A DNA stretch of 64,000 nt from Rhodococcus ruber (GCF_027270735.1 NZ_JAPWIJ010000004.1:454544-518543); one strand, 5' to 3'; shown: positions 42,080-50,597, numbered from the stretch's first letter. The notes: a model not told the origin generated them from the letters alone. Translations and numbers: made by a program.

Positions 42080-44239
42080 TCACGGACCGTCCCACCATCC
42101 GGTGGCCGTCCCGATCTGTCGTCCCAGCTCGGTGGTCAGAGTTCGCACGTAGGTCGCAGTGAGATGATGCTCGTCACGGTAGATCAGTACGTTGCCTTGC
42201 TCGACGCGGCACACCGAATCGTCGCAGACGGCATCGGACAGGTCGAGAGAGGAGAACCCGGGAAACTGGAACGAGGCTGCCAGCGCCGGATTGACGGGGT
42301 CGAGAGCTTCGTCCCTGGGAATGCCGCACGAGGTGGCATTGCCGCCGTCGGCCAGGCAATCGATGGCGCGATAAGCAAGCCACGGGGTGTCCCGAACACC
42401 CAGTATTCCGACACCCTCCGCAGCGAGTTCCCGCCACACTGCGGCGTACCAGGTGGGGGTGTAATCGCCGGGGAAGTCCTCCCGCGGGCGGGTGGTGGTG
42501 GTGAACACGTAGGCAGGTTTCATCGCCGCGACGTCGGCGAGCACGGTCTGCGTCCAGTCGAGACAATCCGGATATTCGTTGAGGCCGAGCATCGGCATCG
42601 TGTCCGTGCTCAACGGGCAGCCCATCTTGAGGAATGTCACGACCTTGAACCCGTGCCGGAGTCCGAGCGCGTCGAGGGCGGTCACCCAGTGCTCGGCGTG
42701 TGAGCTGCCCGCCAGCACGATGGTTCGGTTCGCGTCGAGGTCGCCGTAACTGCAGGAGACCGCATCGCGTGTCTCGAAGTCGGCGATGCAGCCTTCGAGG
42801 GTGGTGACGGGGAGATCCTCGGGTGCCGAATACAGCGGGGGACGGATGGCGGCCGACTCGGCGCGAATCCCGTCGGTCAGTTCGAGCGCTCCCGGGTGAG
42901 TCAGTTCGTCGACCGATTCATCGGCCTGCACCGCGGTGACAGACCGGTCGATGTAGACGTTCCATCCGATCGAACCGGCCGTGACGACGAGCGCGGCGAC
43001 GCCCGCGCAGGCAGTAGCCGCGATACGTCCAGGTGTGAACGTGCTCGACTGTGTGGGGCGCTCGACCAGACGCACGGTCAGCCATGCGAGCGCCACCGAC
43101 GCCCCGACGATGCACAGACCCCCGAGTACGTCTGCATGGGATCTGTCGGTCGCCGACAAATAGAAGATCAGCAGTGGCCAGTGCCACAGGTACAGCGGAA
43201 ATGCGATCGATCCGACCCAAGCGAAGAACCGGTTGGAGAGCGTGGCCGCGACGGCGGTCTCGGACCCGGCGACGATCAACGCCAGGGTCGCAAGCACCGG
43301 AATCAGGGCCAAGGGACCGGGAAACGCAGTCACCCCGTCGACGACGAAACCGCACGCGACGATGACGGCCATACCGACAACGGCCAGGACTCCGCGTGCG
43401 GTCGACGACAAGCGGGAATGTCTGGCCGACGCCGCAGCGACCGAGCTGTCGGTTCGCGCAGCGGCCGAGCTGTCGGTTCGCGCAGCGATCAGGGCCGCGA
43501 GTGCGGCACCGAGCATGATCTCCCAGAGGCGCGCACCGGTGTCGTAGTAGTTCCATGCCTGATGCCGTCGAACACCGTCCGCCGCGTACACGAAGGACAC
43601 CACAGCGACCATGGCGAAGATCACGGCAAAGGTGCGTGGTCGTAGACTTCGTGGCCCCTCGGGTCGGGCGATGCGTCTGAGCCATGCGAGACCGAACACG
43701 ACGGCAATGGCCAGCAGATAGAACTGGAACTGCACGGCGACCGACCACAGATGCTGAACGGGGCTCACCGAGGGATCGGCCGCCAAGTAGTCGTTCGCTG
43801 TTGTCGCCAGCTGCCAGTTCACGTAATAGAAGACACCGGATACGAGTTGATCACCCAGGTCTGCCCAGCGGGTGCGCGGCAGAAGGAACACCGATGCGAC
43901 GGCGACTGCGAGCAGCGTGATCAGCAGCGGTGGACCGAGTCTGCGCAGCACGCGCGTGATGCGGGTGATCGGATTCAGGCTTGCCCCGGCCTCGGCCGAT
44001 CTCAGTAGAGATGCGGTGAAGAAGAACCCGGACAGCGTCAGGAAGACGTCGACGCCCCCCGACACGCGACCCATCCAGATGTGGAACACGACGACGAGTG
44101 CGATCGCGACGCCGCGCAAGCCGTTGAGATCTCGCCGTTGCGGTGGTCGACCCTGTGGGCCGGGTACCGGAGCAGAAGCGCCCTGGACCGGTGTCGTGAA
44201 ATCGGTGGCCGAGTCGCTGTCGGTCGGGTGTACATGCAT
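42080..44239 (-). CDS. Membrane acyltransferase, AT3 (OafA/YrhL) domain fused to SGNH domain
   Basis: 719 residues. The AT3 part (about 35-400) starts RRDLNGLRGVAIALVVVFHIW, with the conserved His after the first helix, and VDVFLTLSGFFFT. About ten membrane helices follow, then a linker and a C-terminal SGNH-like domain (about 460-719) with VLAGSSHAEHWVTALDALG and a late DEHHLTATYVRTL His/Asp pair. In the first SGNH block the usual GDSH reads GSSH. Such fusions move acetyl or other acyl groups across the membrane onto cell-surface glycans or glycolipids. Acceptor unknown. It lies upstream of glgX on the same strand. A 24-bp tandem duplication lies in the central loop. Confidence 0.9.
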   Translation of the reverse strand: MHVHPTDSDSATDFTTPVQGASAPVPGPQGRPPQRRDLNGLRGVAIALVVVFHIWMGRVSGGVDVFLTLSGFFFTASLLRSAEAGASLNPITRITRVLRRLGPPLLITLLAVAVASVFLLPRTRWADLGDQLVSGVFYYVNWQLATTANDYLAADPSVSPVQHLWSVAVQFQFYLLAIAVVFGLAWLRRIARPEGPRSLRPRTFAVIFAMVAVVSFVYAADGVRRHQAWNYYDTGARLWEIMLGAALAALIAARTDSSAAARTDSSVAAASARHSRLSSTARGVLAVVGMAVIVACGFVVDGVTAFPGPLALIPVLATLALIVAGSETAVAATLSNRFFAWVGSIAFPLYLWHWPLLIFYLSATDRSHADVLGGLCIVGASVALAWLTVRLVERPTQSSTFTPGRIAATACAGVAALVVTAGSIGWNVYIDRSVTAVQADESVDELTHPGALELTDGIRAESAAIRPPLYSAPEDLPVTTLEGCIADFETRDAVSCSYGDLDANRTIVLAGSSHAEHWVTALDALGLRHGFKVVTFLKMGCPLSTDTMPMLGLNEYPDCLDWTQTVLADVAAMKPAYVFTTTTRPREDFPGDYTPTWYAAVWRELAAEGVGILGVRDTPWLAYRAIDCLADGGNATSCGIPRDEALDPVNPALAASFQFPGFSSLDLSDAVCDDSVCRVEQGNVLIYRDEHHLTATYVRTLTTELGRQIGTATGWWDGP
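43441..43488. repeat. 24-bp tandem duplication inside the acyltransferase gene
   Basis: Two head-to-tail copies of a 24-bp unit (43441-43464 and 43465-43488; only the last base differs) encode a repeated Ala-Arg-Thr-Asp-Ser-Ser-rich segment in a loop of the AT3 domain. Length is a multiple of three, so the frame is kept. Confidence 0.85.
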
Positions 44240-44410
44240 GAAGGAGAAGTGGCTCCGGCTGTCGATCGACTACTCGGTCGGATGTGCGATACCGGGCAAA
44301 CAATACGTGTACGCGAGGTGAAGCACTTCTCGGAGTCTGCTTCAGGGCAATAGTCCCAGTTCGGGAGCGTGGAGGTTGGTCCGACGCATTGCCTTCTTGC
44401 GCGGATAGAG

Positions 44411-44445
44411 CGCGTGTGCAACTATTTGCCAAGCGCGTGCAACTA
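44411..44445. promoter_or_regulatory. Direct repeats in the acyltransferase/MFS divergent gap
   Basis: In the 257-bp gap 44240-44496, GTGCAACTA occurs at 44416-44424 and 44437-44445, 21 bp apart. Extended over 14 bp the copies match at 12 positions. Two-turn spacing suggests a protein-binding site for cooperative dimers. The repeats lie 52-81 bp before the MFS start. The rest of the gap shows no gene and only weak promoter-like AT patches (44460-44468). Confidence 0.45.
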
Positions 44446-44496
44446 CACGCGATAGCCAGATATTTACCTACGCCACTTCGTCTTAGGAGATTCGAC

Positions 44497-45705
44497 ATGC
44501 CACTCGGCCTGCTCGCCCTCGCAATCGGAGGATTCGGCATCGGTTTGACCGAATTCGTCATCATGGGCCTACTACCGGAGGTCGCGGCCGACTTCTCGGT
44601 CACCGAAGCCACTGCCGGCTGGCTCATCACCGGCTATGCGTTGTCCGTCGTCGTCGGAGCACTGGTGGTCACCGCTGCGGTGACGCGACTTCCCCGCAAG
44701 ACCGTCCTGCTCGCCCTGATCTGTCTGTTCATCGCAGGCAACCTGATCTCCGCACTCTCGGGCAGTTACGACACGATGCTGCTCGGTCGTGTGGTCGCAG
44801 CGCTGTGCCACGGAGCGTTCTTCGGAATCGGTGCCGTGGTCGCGGCAGGTCTGGTCGAGCCCGCAAAGAAGGCGGGAGCGATTGCCATGATGTTCGCCGG
44901 CCTCACCGCCGCCAACGTTCTCGGCGTTCCGTTCGGAACGTTCCTCGGTCAGAGTTACGGATGGCGGTCGGCGTTCTGGGCCATCACGGTGATCGGCATC
45001 GTTGCGCTGATCGGCATTGCGGCCCTCGTTCCTCGGGAAACCGGGATCGGTGAGGAGAGCGATCTGCGGCGCGAATTGCGTGCGTTCCGGTCTCCCCAGG
45101 TATGGCTCTCCATCGCCACGACGGTGCTCGGATTCGGCGGTATGTTCGGCGCGTTCACGTATATTGCGTTCACCCTCACCGACGTCAGCGGTTTCGCGTC
45201 GAGCTCGGTGCCCTGGCTGCTCGTGCTGTTCGGCGGAGGCCTCTTCGTCGGAAACTACCTCGGCGGCAGGGCCGCCGACCGCAACCTCACCGCCACGTTG
45301 TTGACGCTGCTCGGCTCATTGACCGTCGTTCTCGTCTTCTTCGCTCTGACCGCGGAGAGTCGTCCGGCGACTGTGGCCTCCCTCGTCCTCATGGGCGCTT
45401 TCGGTTTCGCGACGGTGCCGGGGCTGCAGATGCGAGTGATGTCGTTCGCCCCCGACGCCCCGACGATGGCGTCCGGTGCGAACATCGCCGCGTTCAATCT
45501 CGGAAATGCGTTGGGCGCGTGGCTCGGCGGCGTGACCATCTCGGCCGGCCTCGGCTACACCTCGCCCATCTGGGCCGGATCCGGTATCACGGTGCTCGCG
45601 TTGGTGGTCCTTTTGTTCGCAACTCGTCTGCTGCGCCGGTCTACTCCCGGGTCCGATGTGGAGGGCGTGAGCGCAGCAACCAGTGCGGCGGGATCGTCCA
45701 CCTGA
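44497..45705 (+). CDS. MFS transporter, 12-helix (AraJ/PbuE-like)
   Basis: 402 residues from ATG 44497 with ribosome site taggaga. It begins LALAIGGFGIGLTEFVIMGLLPEVAADF, which is typical of the AraJ/YdhP/PbuE drug and metabolite exporters, with GYALSVVVGALVV and LICLFIAGNLISALS following. Twelve membrane segments are expected. Substrate unknown (sugars, purines, chloramphenicol-like drugs in relatives). The last 151 bp overlap a gene on the opposite strand. Confidence 0.9.
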   Translation: MPLGLLALAIGGFGIGLTEFVIMGLLPEVAADFSVTEATAGWLITGYALSVVVGALVVTAAVTRLPRKTVLLALICLFIAGNLISALSGSYDTMLLGRVVAALCHGAFFGIGAVVAAGLVEPAKKAGAIAMMFAGLTAANVLGVPFGTFLGQSYGWRSAFWAITVIGIVALIGIAALVPRETGIGEESDLRRELRAFRSPQVWLSIATTVLGFGGMFGAFTYIAFTLTDVSGFASSSVPWLLVLFGGGLFVGNYLGGRAADRNLTATLLTLLGSLTVVLVFFALTAESRPATVASLVLMGAFGFATVPGLQMRVMSFAPDAPTMASGANIAAFNLGNALGAWLGGVTISAGLGYTSPIWAGSGITVLALVVLLFATRLLRRSTPGSDVEGVSAATSAAGSST

Positions 45706-46238
45706 ACACCGAACGAGTGAGCGGAGCCGGATATCCGCCATCGCTGCAGGAGTGCGGGAACCAGAACCTCTGTGGCACTGGACAGCTCGATATCGACCGC
45801 GGTGCCGTCCTGGTTCGGCAGGGCGAGCCGCCCGCCGTCGAGAGCAGGCGACACGACGCCGTAGCGTCGGTGGATTCGGACCGACGCGATATCCGCGCGG
45901 TCCACTTTCGCTACGACGGTGCCGGACATGCGTAGAACGAGGGCGTCGGGTGAGAGAACATGCGGGTGCGCCCGAGCCAGGGCGACCGACGACGCGAGCA
46001 ACACCAGGGACGCCACCGACAAGGCTGCGACCAGCGCGCTGAGCCACAGCCACGGAATCAGTAAGTGCAGAACGACCATCTCGATCACGGTGGCAGCACC
46101 GAACATCAGGGGTAATCCGAGCGTTCCCCGGGTAACAGTGAACGCGGTCGAGTCCGCAGCGATCGGCGCGTGCTGCCCGCGCGTCCAGAGCACCAACGAG
46201 TGCCATCTACCGACTTGGGCAGGGAAGTCGACCGTCAT
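45555..46238 (-). CDS. Membrane protein with PH-like cytoplasmic region, partner of MerR regulator
   Basis: 227 residues. Two hydrophobic helices (LMFGAATVIEMVVLHLLIPW and LSALVAALSVASLVLLASSVAL, about 50-90) are followed by a soluble region with ALVLRMSGTVVAKVDRADIASVRIHRRYG, a strand-rich pattern like bacterial PH-domain (bPH2/YdbT-like) membrane proteins. A basic C-terminal tail ends the protein. No firm family. It starts in a 4-bp overlap with the merR stop, so the two are one operon. Its last 151 bp run antisense under the MFS gene, an unusually long overlap. Confidence 0.65.
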   Translation of the reverse strand: MTVDFPAQVGRWHSLVLWTRGQHAPIAADSTAFTVTRGTLGLPLMFGAATVIEMVVLHLLIPWLWLSALVAALSVASLVLLASSVALARAHPHVLSPDALVLRMSGTVVAKVDRADIASVRIHRRYGVVSPALDGGRLALPNQDGTAVDIELSSATEVLVPALLQRWRISGSAHSFGVQVDDPAALVAALTPSTSDPGVDRRSRRVANKRTTNASTVIPDPAQMGEV

Positions 46239-47038
46239 CGGGTGCCTCCGGAGCGTGGGTGTTCGGTCGTCTGCAGGCGTGCGGTGGCACGGACGATCAC
46301 AGTGCGCTGGGCCGGATCGGGCAGGATGTCGTCGATACTCAGGGAGCTGATCTCATCGGCGTTCGCAGCGATATCGGATGGATCGGAGGCAAGTGAACAG
46401 AGGTCGAGCATCGACTCCAGTTCTGCGGCGAGCGAATCGATATCGCTCTCCGCCTCGTCCGGGTCTCTGCCTTCGAGGGCGCTGAATCTGCGTAGAAGTC
46501 CGAGGTATTTCTGACGAAGGCCGTGGTCGCCGAGTGTCGCGGTCACCGTCTCGAAGAACGATGCGGGAACGGCTCCCGATATCGCCATCACCTCGAGTAG
46601 ATCGCGTTCACGGATCAACGTTTCTCGGTCCGAATCGACGGAAGCGTCGATCAGCACGCTCAGGGCGTCGGCCACCTCGCGCGGAAGTGCAGTCAGCTTG
46701 CGATGCTCGACTGCGTCGTTCAGTAGTGCCGAGAGGTGGATGTGTTTGCGGGCGAGCGCGGACTGCTCCAGTTCGATACCGACGAGAAGAGCCCGGAGGT
46801 CGGCGACCACATCGGTCTCGCCCGCCGGGGGCCCACCGAGTGCGGCGGCTATCTCGCCCAGTGGCATTCCACAGTCGGCCAGCCACCGGATTCTCATCAG
46901 CCGAATGACGTCGTCGATCGTGTACTCGCGATATCCGTTGGACAGACGGCGCGGCTCGTCGAGCAAGCCGAGGCGGTGGTAATGACGCACCGTTCGCGGT
47001 GTCGTTCCGACGGCCTCCGCCAGAGATCCGATTCTCAT
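46235..47038 (-). CDS. MerR-family transcriptional regulator
   Basis: 267 residues. The N-terminal winged helix is clear: MRIGSLAEAVGTTPRTVRHYHRLGLL, then SNGYREYTIDDVIRLMRIRWLADCGMPLGEIAA. The coiled-coil linker (about 85-115) leads to a long alpha-helical C-terminal region without the metal-binding cysteines of MerR proper, so the signal is likely a small organic compound or stress cue. It lies directly under a 15-bp dyad and is co-transcribed with the PH-like membrane protein. Confidence 0.9.
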   Translation of the reverse strand: MRIGSLAEAVGTTPRTVRHYHRLGLLDEPRRLSNGYREYTIDDVIRLMRIRWLADCGMPLGEIAAALGGPPAGETDVVADLRALLVGIELEQSALARKHIHLSALLNDAVEHRKLTALPREVADALSVLIDASVDSDRETLIRERDLLEVMAISGAVPASFFETVTATLGDHGLRQKYLGLLRRFSALEGRDPDEAESDIDSLAAELESMLDLCSLASDPSDIAANADEISSLSIDDILPDPAQRTVIVRATARLQTTEHPRSGGTR

Positions 47039-47054
47039 GTCGTCAGTGTGAACC

Positions 47055-47069
47055 TTGACGCTACGTCAA
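47055..47069. promoter_or_regulatory. MerR-type dyad operator
   Basis: TTGACG-CTA-CGTCAA, a perfect dyad of two 6-bp arms, sits 17-31 bp upstream of the merR start codon. A further TGTCAAG follows at 47070-47076. MerR-family proteins bind such dyads inside their own long-spacer promoters, so autoregulation is likely. Assignment is by position and symmetry. Confidence 0.6.
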
Positions 47070-47185
47070 TGTCAAGACCGCCTGTCGTCGGCTACCCAAG
47101 GCCGGGCGCGGCAGCGCGGCGTATCGTCGGGTCGTCGTGTGAATCGTCGTGGCTCGCACCGTTCGAGGAAGAGACCTGGCTGAAG

Positions 47186-48055
47186 ATGGTCGACGCCGAT
47201 CGTTGGTACAGGGAGATATTCGAGGCCAGCACCGTCGGTTTGGCGCTCGCCGACGAAGACGGACTGCTGGTTCTCGCCAACGAGGCCTACGCAGCAATCG
47301 TCGGGTGTCCTCGTGATCGTTTGCCCGGCAGATCTTCTCGTCAGTTCACCCACCCCGACGACTTGGCCCAGCACGCCGCCATGGAGCAGATCATGGACGA
47401 CGCGAAGGCTCGCGGGGAATCGGTTCGCGTCGAGAAGCGCTACCTGCATGCCGACGGCACGGTCCGGTGGGGTTGGATCTCGGCCAGCGAGGTTCCTGGA
47501 CCGGAGGGACAAAGGTGGACGATGGCCGTTGTGCACGACATCACCGACCGGAGGCGCGTCGAGGAAGACCTGCGTGTAGCCGCACAGACCGACGCCCTCA
47601 CCGGACTGCTCAATCGGCGAGGATGGCGAGATCGGTTGCACCAGTTGACCACACCGCCGGGGGCTGAGGGCGCGGTTGCGCTTGCCATGATCGATTTCGA
47701 CCGCTTCAAGTTGTACAACGACAAGTACGGCCACGGCCGCGGTGACCAACTGTTGGTTCGGTTCTCCGCTGCTGCGACAGATCTGCTCGGTGGCCGAGCC
47801 TCGATCGCGAGATGGGGTGGAGAGGAGTTCGCTCTCGCGATGCCGGGAGTGGGATCGACGACGATGGCGGCCGTGCTGACCGAGCTCGCCGCCGTCGTTC
47901 CCGACCGGCAGACATTCTCCGCGGGGCACACGACGTTGCGACGAGGGGAGTCCGTGGACGACTGCTTCGATCGCGCCGACATGTTGCTCTTTGAGGCCAA
48001 GCGAGATGGTGGCGCGCGATCGTACAGCGACGGAAGCTGCCGGCCCGGCGAGTGA
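47186..48055 (+). CDS. PAS-GGDEF diguanylate cyclase
   Basis: Makes cyclic di-GMP from two GTP. About 289 residues from ATG 47186; the frame is open from 46736, and an ATG at 47069 exists, but that stretch looks non-coding and overlaps the MerR operator. A PAS domain (FEASTVGLALADEDGLLVLANEAY) and PAC-like end (VHDITDRRRVEEDL) span about 8-130. The GGDEF domain follows with DALTGLLNRRGW, MIDFDRFKLYND and the active-site GGEEF at 211-215. No RxxD inhibitory site stands at the usual place before GGEEF. No membrane segment. The signal sensed by PAS is unknown. Confidence 0.9.
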   Translation: MVDADRWYREIFEASTVGLALADEDGLLVLANEAYAAIVGCPRDRLPGRSSRQFTHPDDLAQHAAMEQIMDDAKARGESVRVEKRYLHADGTVRWGWISASEVPGPEGQRWTMAVVHDITDRRRVEEDLRVAAQTDALTGLLNRRGWRDRLHQLTTPPGAEGAVALAMIDFDRFKLYNDKYGHGRGDQLLVRFSAAATDLLGGRASIARWGGEEFALAMPGVGSTTMAAVLTELAAVVPDRQTFSAGHTTLRRGESVDDCFDRADMLLFEAKRDGGARSYSDGSCRPGE

Positions 48056-48058
48056 GCG

Positions 48059-48655
48059 TCAGTTCGCCAATCGGCCGAATCCGACCACGCCGGAGTCGGA
48101 TCCGTAGTGCAAGGTGTGGACTCGGATCTTTCCGGCCTCGTTACCTCCGACGGTGATGGCCTCGTCTCCGTCGACCGCCACGATCACGTTGGTGTGCTGG
48201 CCGATCCAGCTGCTGTTGTCGTAGAGCACCACGTCGCCCACCGATGGCGTGTAGCTACCGACAGCCTCGAATCGACCCTGCTCCTGGTAGTACTCCTGCA
48301 GTGTGTAGACGCCGGGTATGCGCCACGAACCGGAATTGGGGTTCGAGAGCGGCATATCCGCTTCCTTCATGATCCAGCTGACGAAGTCGGCACACCAGGC
48401 TTCGTCCACACCCTCGGCATAGAACGTTCCCGGGCGCTGCTGCTCGTGCTCGGTGCGCAACAGTTCCACCACCCGGGTCTGATCGGTCGTCAGTTCACCG
48501 GTATTCACCTCGGGAAAAGCCTGGGTGTCCCACGGGATGTATCGGCTCGGTGCCAGCCACAGAACACCGACGGCCGCGACCACGACGACAGCCGTGCAGG
48601 CCGCCACCCACAGTGGCCACCGTCGTCGAGTACGCACGCTCGTGTCGATGCTCAT
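48059..48655 (-). CDS. Exported CHAP-domain peptidase/amidase-like protein
   Basis: 198 residues. One N-terminal membrane helix (PLWVAACTAVVVVAAVGVLWL, about 14-34) anchors or exports the protein. The CHAP domain has Cys 88 in DEAWCADFVSWIMKEADMP and His 154 in WIGQHTNVIVAVDGD, followed by GGNEAGKIRVH, the full Cys-His-polar triad. CHAP enzymes cut peptide cross-bridges or amide bonds in peptidoglycan. The gene is convergent with the GGDEF gene (3-bp gap) and divergent from the sirtuin gene (47-bp gap). Confidence 0.88.
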   Translation of the reverse strand: MSIDTSVRTRRRWPLWVAACTAVVVVAAVGVLWLAPSRYIPWDTQAFPEVNTGELTTDQTRVVELLRTEHEQQRPGTFYAEGVDEAWCADFVSWIMKEADMPLSNPNSGSWRIPGVYTLQEYYQEQGRFEAVGSYTPSVGDVVLYDNSSWIGQHTNVIVAVDGDEAITVGGNEAGKIRVHTLHYGSDSGVVGFGRLAN

Positions 48656-48702
48656 GCCACCACGGTAGCGCGACCGGACACACAGCTTGGCACAATGAGG
48701 TC

Positions 48703-49482
48703 GTGACCTTCCCTCGTGACCTCCCGACCCATGCTGTTCCAGAGCCTGTGGTGAACGCTGCCCGCGCAGCGTCGAGCATCACCGTTCTCACGGGTGCGGG
48801 CATGTCGGCCGAGTCGGGGATCGCAACTTTTCGGGATGCCCAGAGCGGGTTGTGGAAGGACTTCGATCCCAAGGACCTCGCCAGCCCCGAGGGCTGGATG
48901 GCCGACAGTGATCTGGTGTGGGGCTGGTATCGGTGGCGAGCGGAATTGGTGCGGCGCTCCGAGCCCAACGCCGGACATGTGGCGCTTGCCCAGTGGCAGC
49001 AACGAGCGCACGTCGACATCGCCACCCAGAATGTCGACGACCTTCACGAGAGAGCGGGGGCAACGGTTCTCGCGCACGTACACGGCAGTTTGTTCGAGCC
49101 GTACTGCAGCGACTGCGGGACGCGGGCAGCACTCGACGCCGGTGCCGCCGACGCACCGGCCGAGGCGGACCAGCGGGTTCCGCCGCCGGAATGTCCGGTG
49201 TGCGGCGGGCTGATTCGGCCGGGTGCGGTGTGGTTCGGCGAATCGTTGCCCGAGGCCGCGTGGGAGGCGGCCGAGGACGCCGTCCGACGTGCCGACCTCG
49301 TTCTCGTGGTCGGCACGTCGGGAGTCGTGTACCCGTTCGCGGGACTGCCTGCGATCGCTCGTAGCGCCGGCGCCACGGTCGTCGAGATCAACCCGGTCGA
49401 GACCGAGGTCTCGGACATGGCCGATCACCGGTGGCGTACCACTGCGGCGGTGGGGCTCCCTGAGTTGATTGCGCAACTCTGA
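48703..49482 (+). CDS. cobB: NAD-dependent protein deacylase (sirtuin, CobB type)
   Basis: Removes acyl groups from lysines using NAD. 259 residues from GTG 48703 (atgagg upstream). NAD-binding GAGMSAESGIATFRD, catalytic region TQNVDDLHERAG and HVHGS with the catalytic His are present. Four zinc cysteines appear as CSDC and CPVC. The substrate pocket shows Y-x-x-R in WGWYRWR, the signature of class III sirtuins that prefer succinyl- and malonyl-lysine. A Pro/Ala-rich loop lies between the zinc pairs. Desuccinylase activity is inferred from the motif. Confidence 0.92.
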   Translation: MTFPRDLPTHAVPEPVVNAARAASSITVLTGAGMSAESGIATFRDAQSGLWKDFDPKDLASPEGWMADSDLVWGWYRWRAELVRRSEPNAGHVALAQWQQRAHVDIATQNVDDLHERAGATVLAHVHGSLFEPYCSDCGTRAALDAGAADAPAEADQRVPPPECPVCGGLIRPGAVWFGESLPEAAWEAAEDAVRRADLVLVVGTSGVVYPFAGLPAIARSAGATVVEINPVETEVSDMADHRWRTTAAVGLPELIAQL

Positions 49483-49526
49483 TGGTGGTGGCTTCGAGCC
49501 GCGTCGCATGTTGCATGGACCCGCCG

Positions 49527-50597
49527 TCACGGTCGCAGTCTCCGCACCAGCAGCAGTGACAACCCACCCAACAGGGAGGCGATCACCGATGTGAGGGCTG
49601 TCTCTATCGCCTGGAACCGCCAGAACAGTCGATCCTCGTGGTACTTCGTCTCGAAGGCTTCGGCACCCTGACCACGGATGCAGTCGAGTTGTAGTTGCTT
49701 GACTTGCGCGAGCAGCTTGTCCGAGTACGCCTCGTACTCGGCGACCGTCTCGAATTCGCTCATGTCTCGACGGTTCTCGAGTTGGCTGCACTGTTGCCAG
49801 TCGATAGCCACGGGTTGTCCATTCGAGTCGACATAGTCGGACGAAAAAACCCAACGGGCATAGAAAAGGTCACTCGAGTCGAGTGGCAGCGAGAAGTCGG
49901 GGGTACCGCCGCCGTACATCTCGTTGCTCTTCTGTTCCAGGGTCAGTTCCTCGACGGACGCAGCCGCATAATGCTCCCTGATCTGCGTGGGAAATACCGC
50001 GATCAGCAGCGATGTCGCGATGACGGTTCCGACCATCGCTGCCACTGTGTTTCGTAGAACCAATGCAAATGTCGCGCCGAGCATCAATCCGACGGCGGTG
50101 TACCCACCCGTGACGAATCCGGTTGCACCGAAAACGGGAAATTCGAGGACCGAATCGTATCCGCCGAACGCGACGGCGAACTCGTCGGGCGCGGTCTGGT
50201 ACTTGGCCCAGTACAACGAGCACCCCAGCAGAGTCATGGCGAGCACGGTGGGCACGAACACCACGGCCACTCGTATCGTGTACCACCGCCGACGGCTGAC
50301 GGACTGGCTCAAACCCAGTACGTGCGTTCGACGTTCGAGGTCACGGGAGAACGCCGTTACGCCGACGAAGGCACCCAGCACCACCGGTAGGGCGACGGTC
50401 AGCATGACGGCGACAGTCTGGGCGGTTTCCGCCTTGCACTCGGTGGCGTCGAACGACAGGCATCCACTCAGGGAAGCCGTGGGGAAAACGCCACCGTCGA
50501 TGACGGTGATCGCAATGGTGATCGTTGCCAACAGAAGTGGGGTCAGCACCCCGAGCAGAATTGTCGCGCGAAATTGTCTCCACGTCACCCAGATCAT
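49527..50597 (-). CDS. ABC transporter permease of a YtrA-type operon
   Basis: 356 residues with about six membrane segments: an early helix (ILLGVLTPLLLATITIAIT), a central block (MLTVALPVVLGAFVGVTAFS) and a last helix (ALTSVIASLLGGLSLLLV). A hydrophilic exported domain of about 120 residues precedes the final helix. The starting MIWVTWRQFR is usual for actinobacterial ABC-2-type permeases. The ATG overlaps the ATPase stop by 4 bp. Substrate unknown; relatives act in envelope stress and peptide-antibiotic resistance. Confidence 0.85.
   Translation of the reverse strand: MIWVTWRQFRATILLGVLTPLLLATITIAITVIDGGVFPTASLSGCLSFDATECKAETAQTVAVMLTVALPVVLGAFVGVTAFSRDLERRTHVLGLSQSVSRRRWYTIRVAVVFVPTVLAMTLLGCSLYWAKYQTAPDEFAVAFGGYDSVLEFPVFGATGFVTGGYTAVGLMLGATFALVLRNTVAAMVGTVIATSLLIAVFPTQIREHYAAASVEELTLEQKSNEMYGGGTPDFSLPLDSSDLFYARWVFSSDYVDSNGQPVAIDWQQCSQLENRRDMSEFETVAEYEAYSDKLLAQVKQLQLDCIRGQGAEAFETKYHEDRLFWRFQAIETALTSVIASLLGGLSLLLVRRLRP

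Noticed and set aside
47069..47185. ATG 47069 as start of the PAS-GGDEF protein
   Set aside because: The ATG overlaps the MerR dyad and the added residues do not resemble protein sequence of the family.
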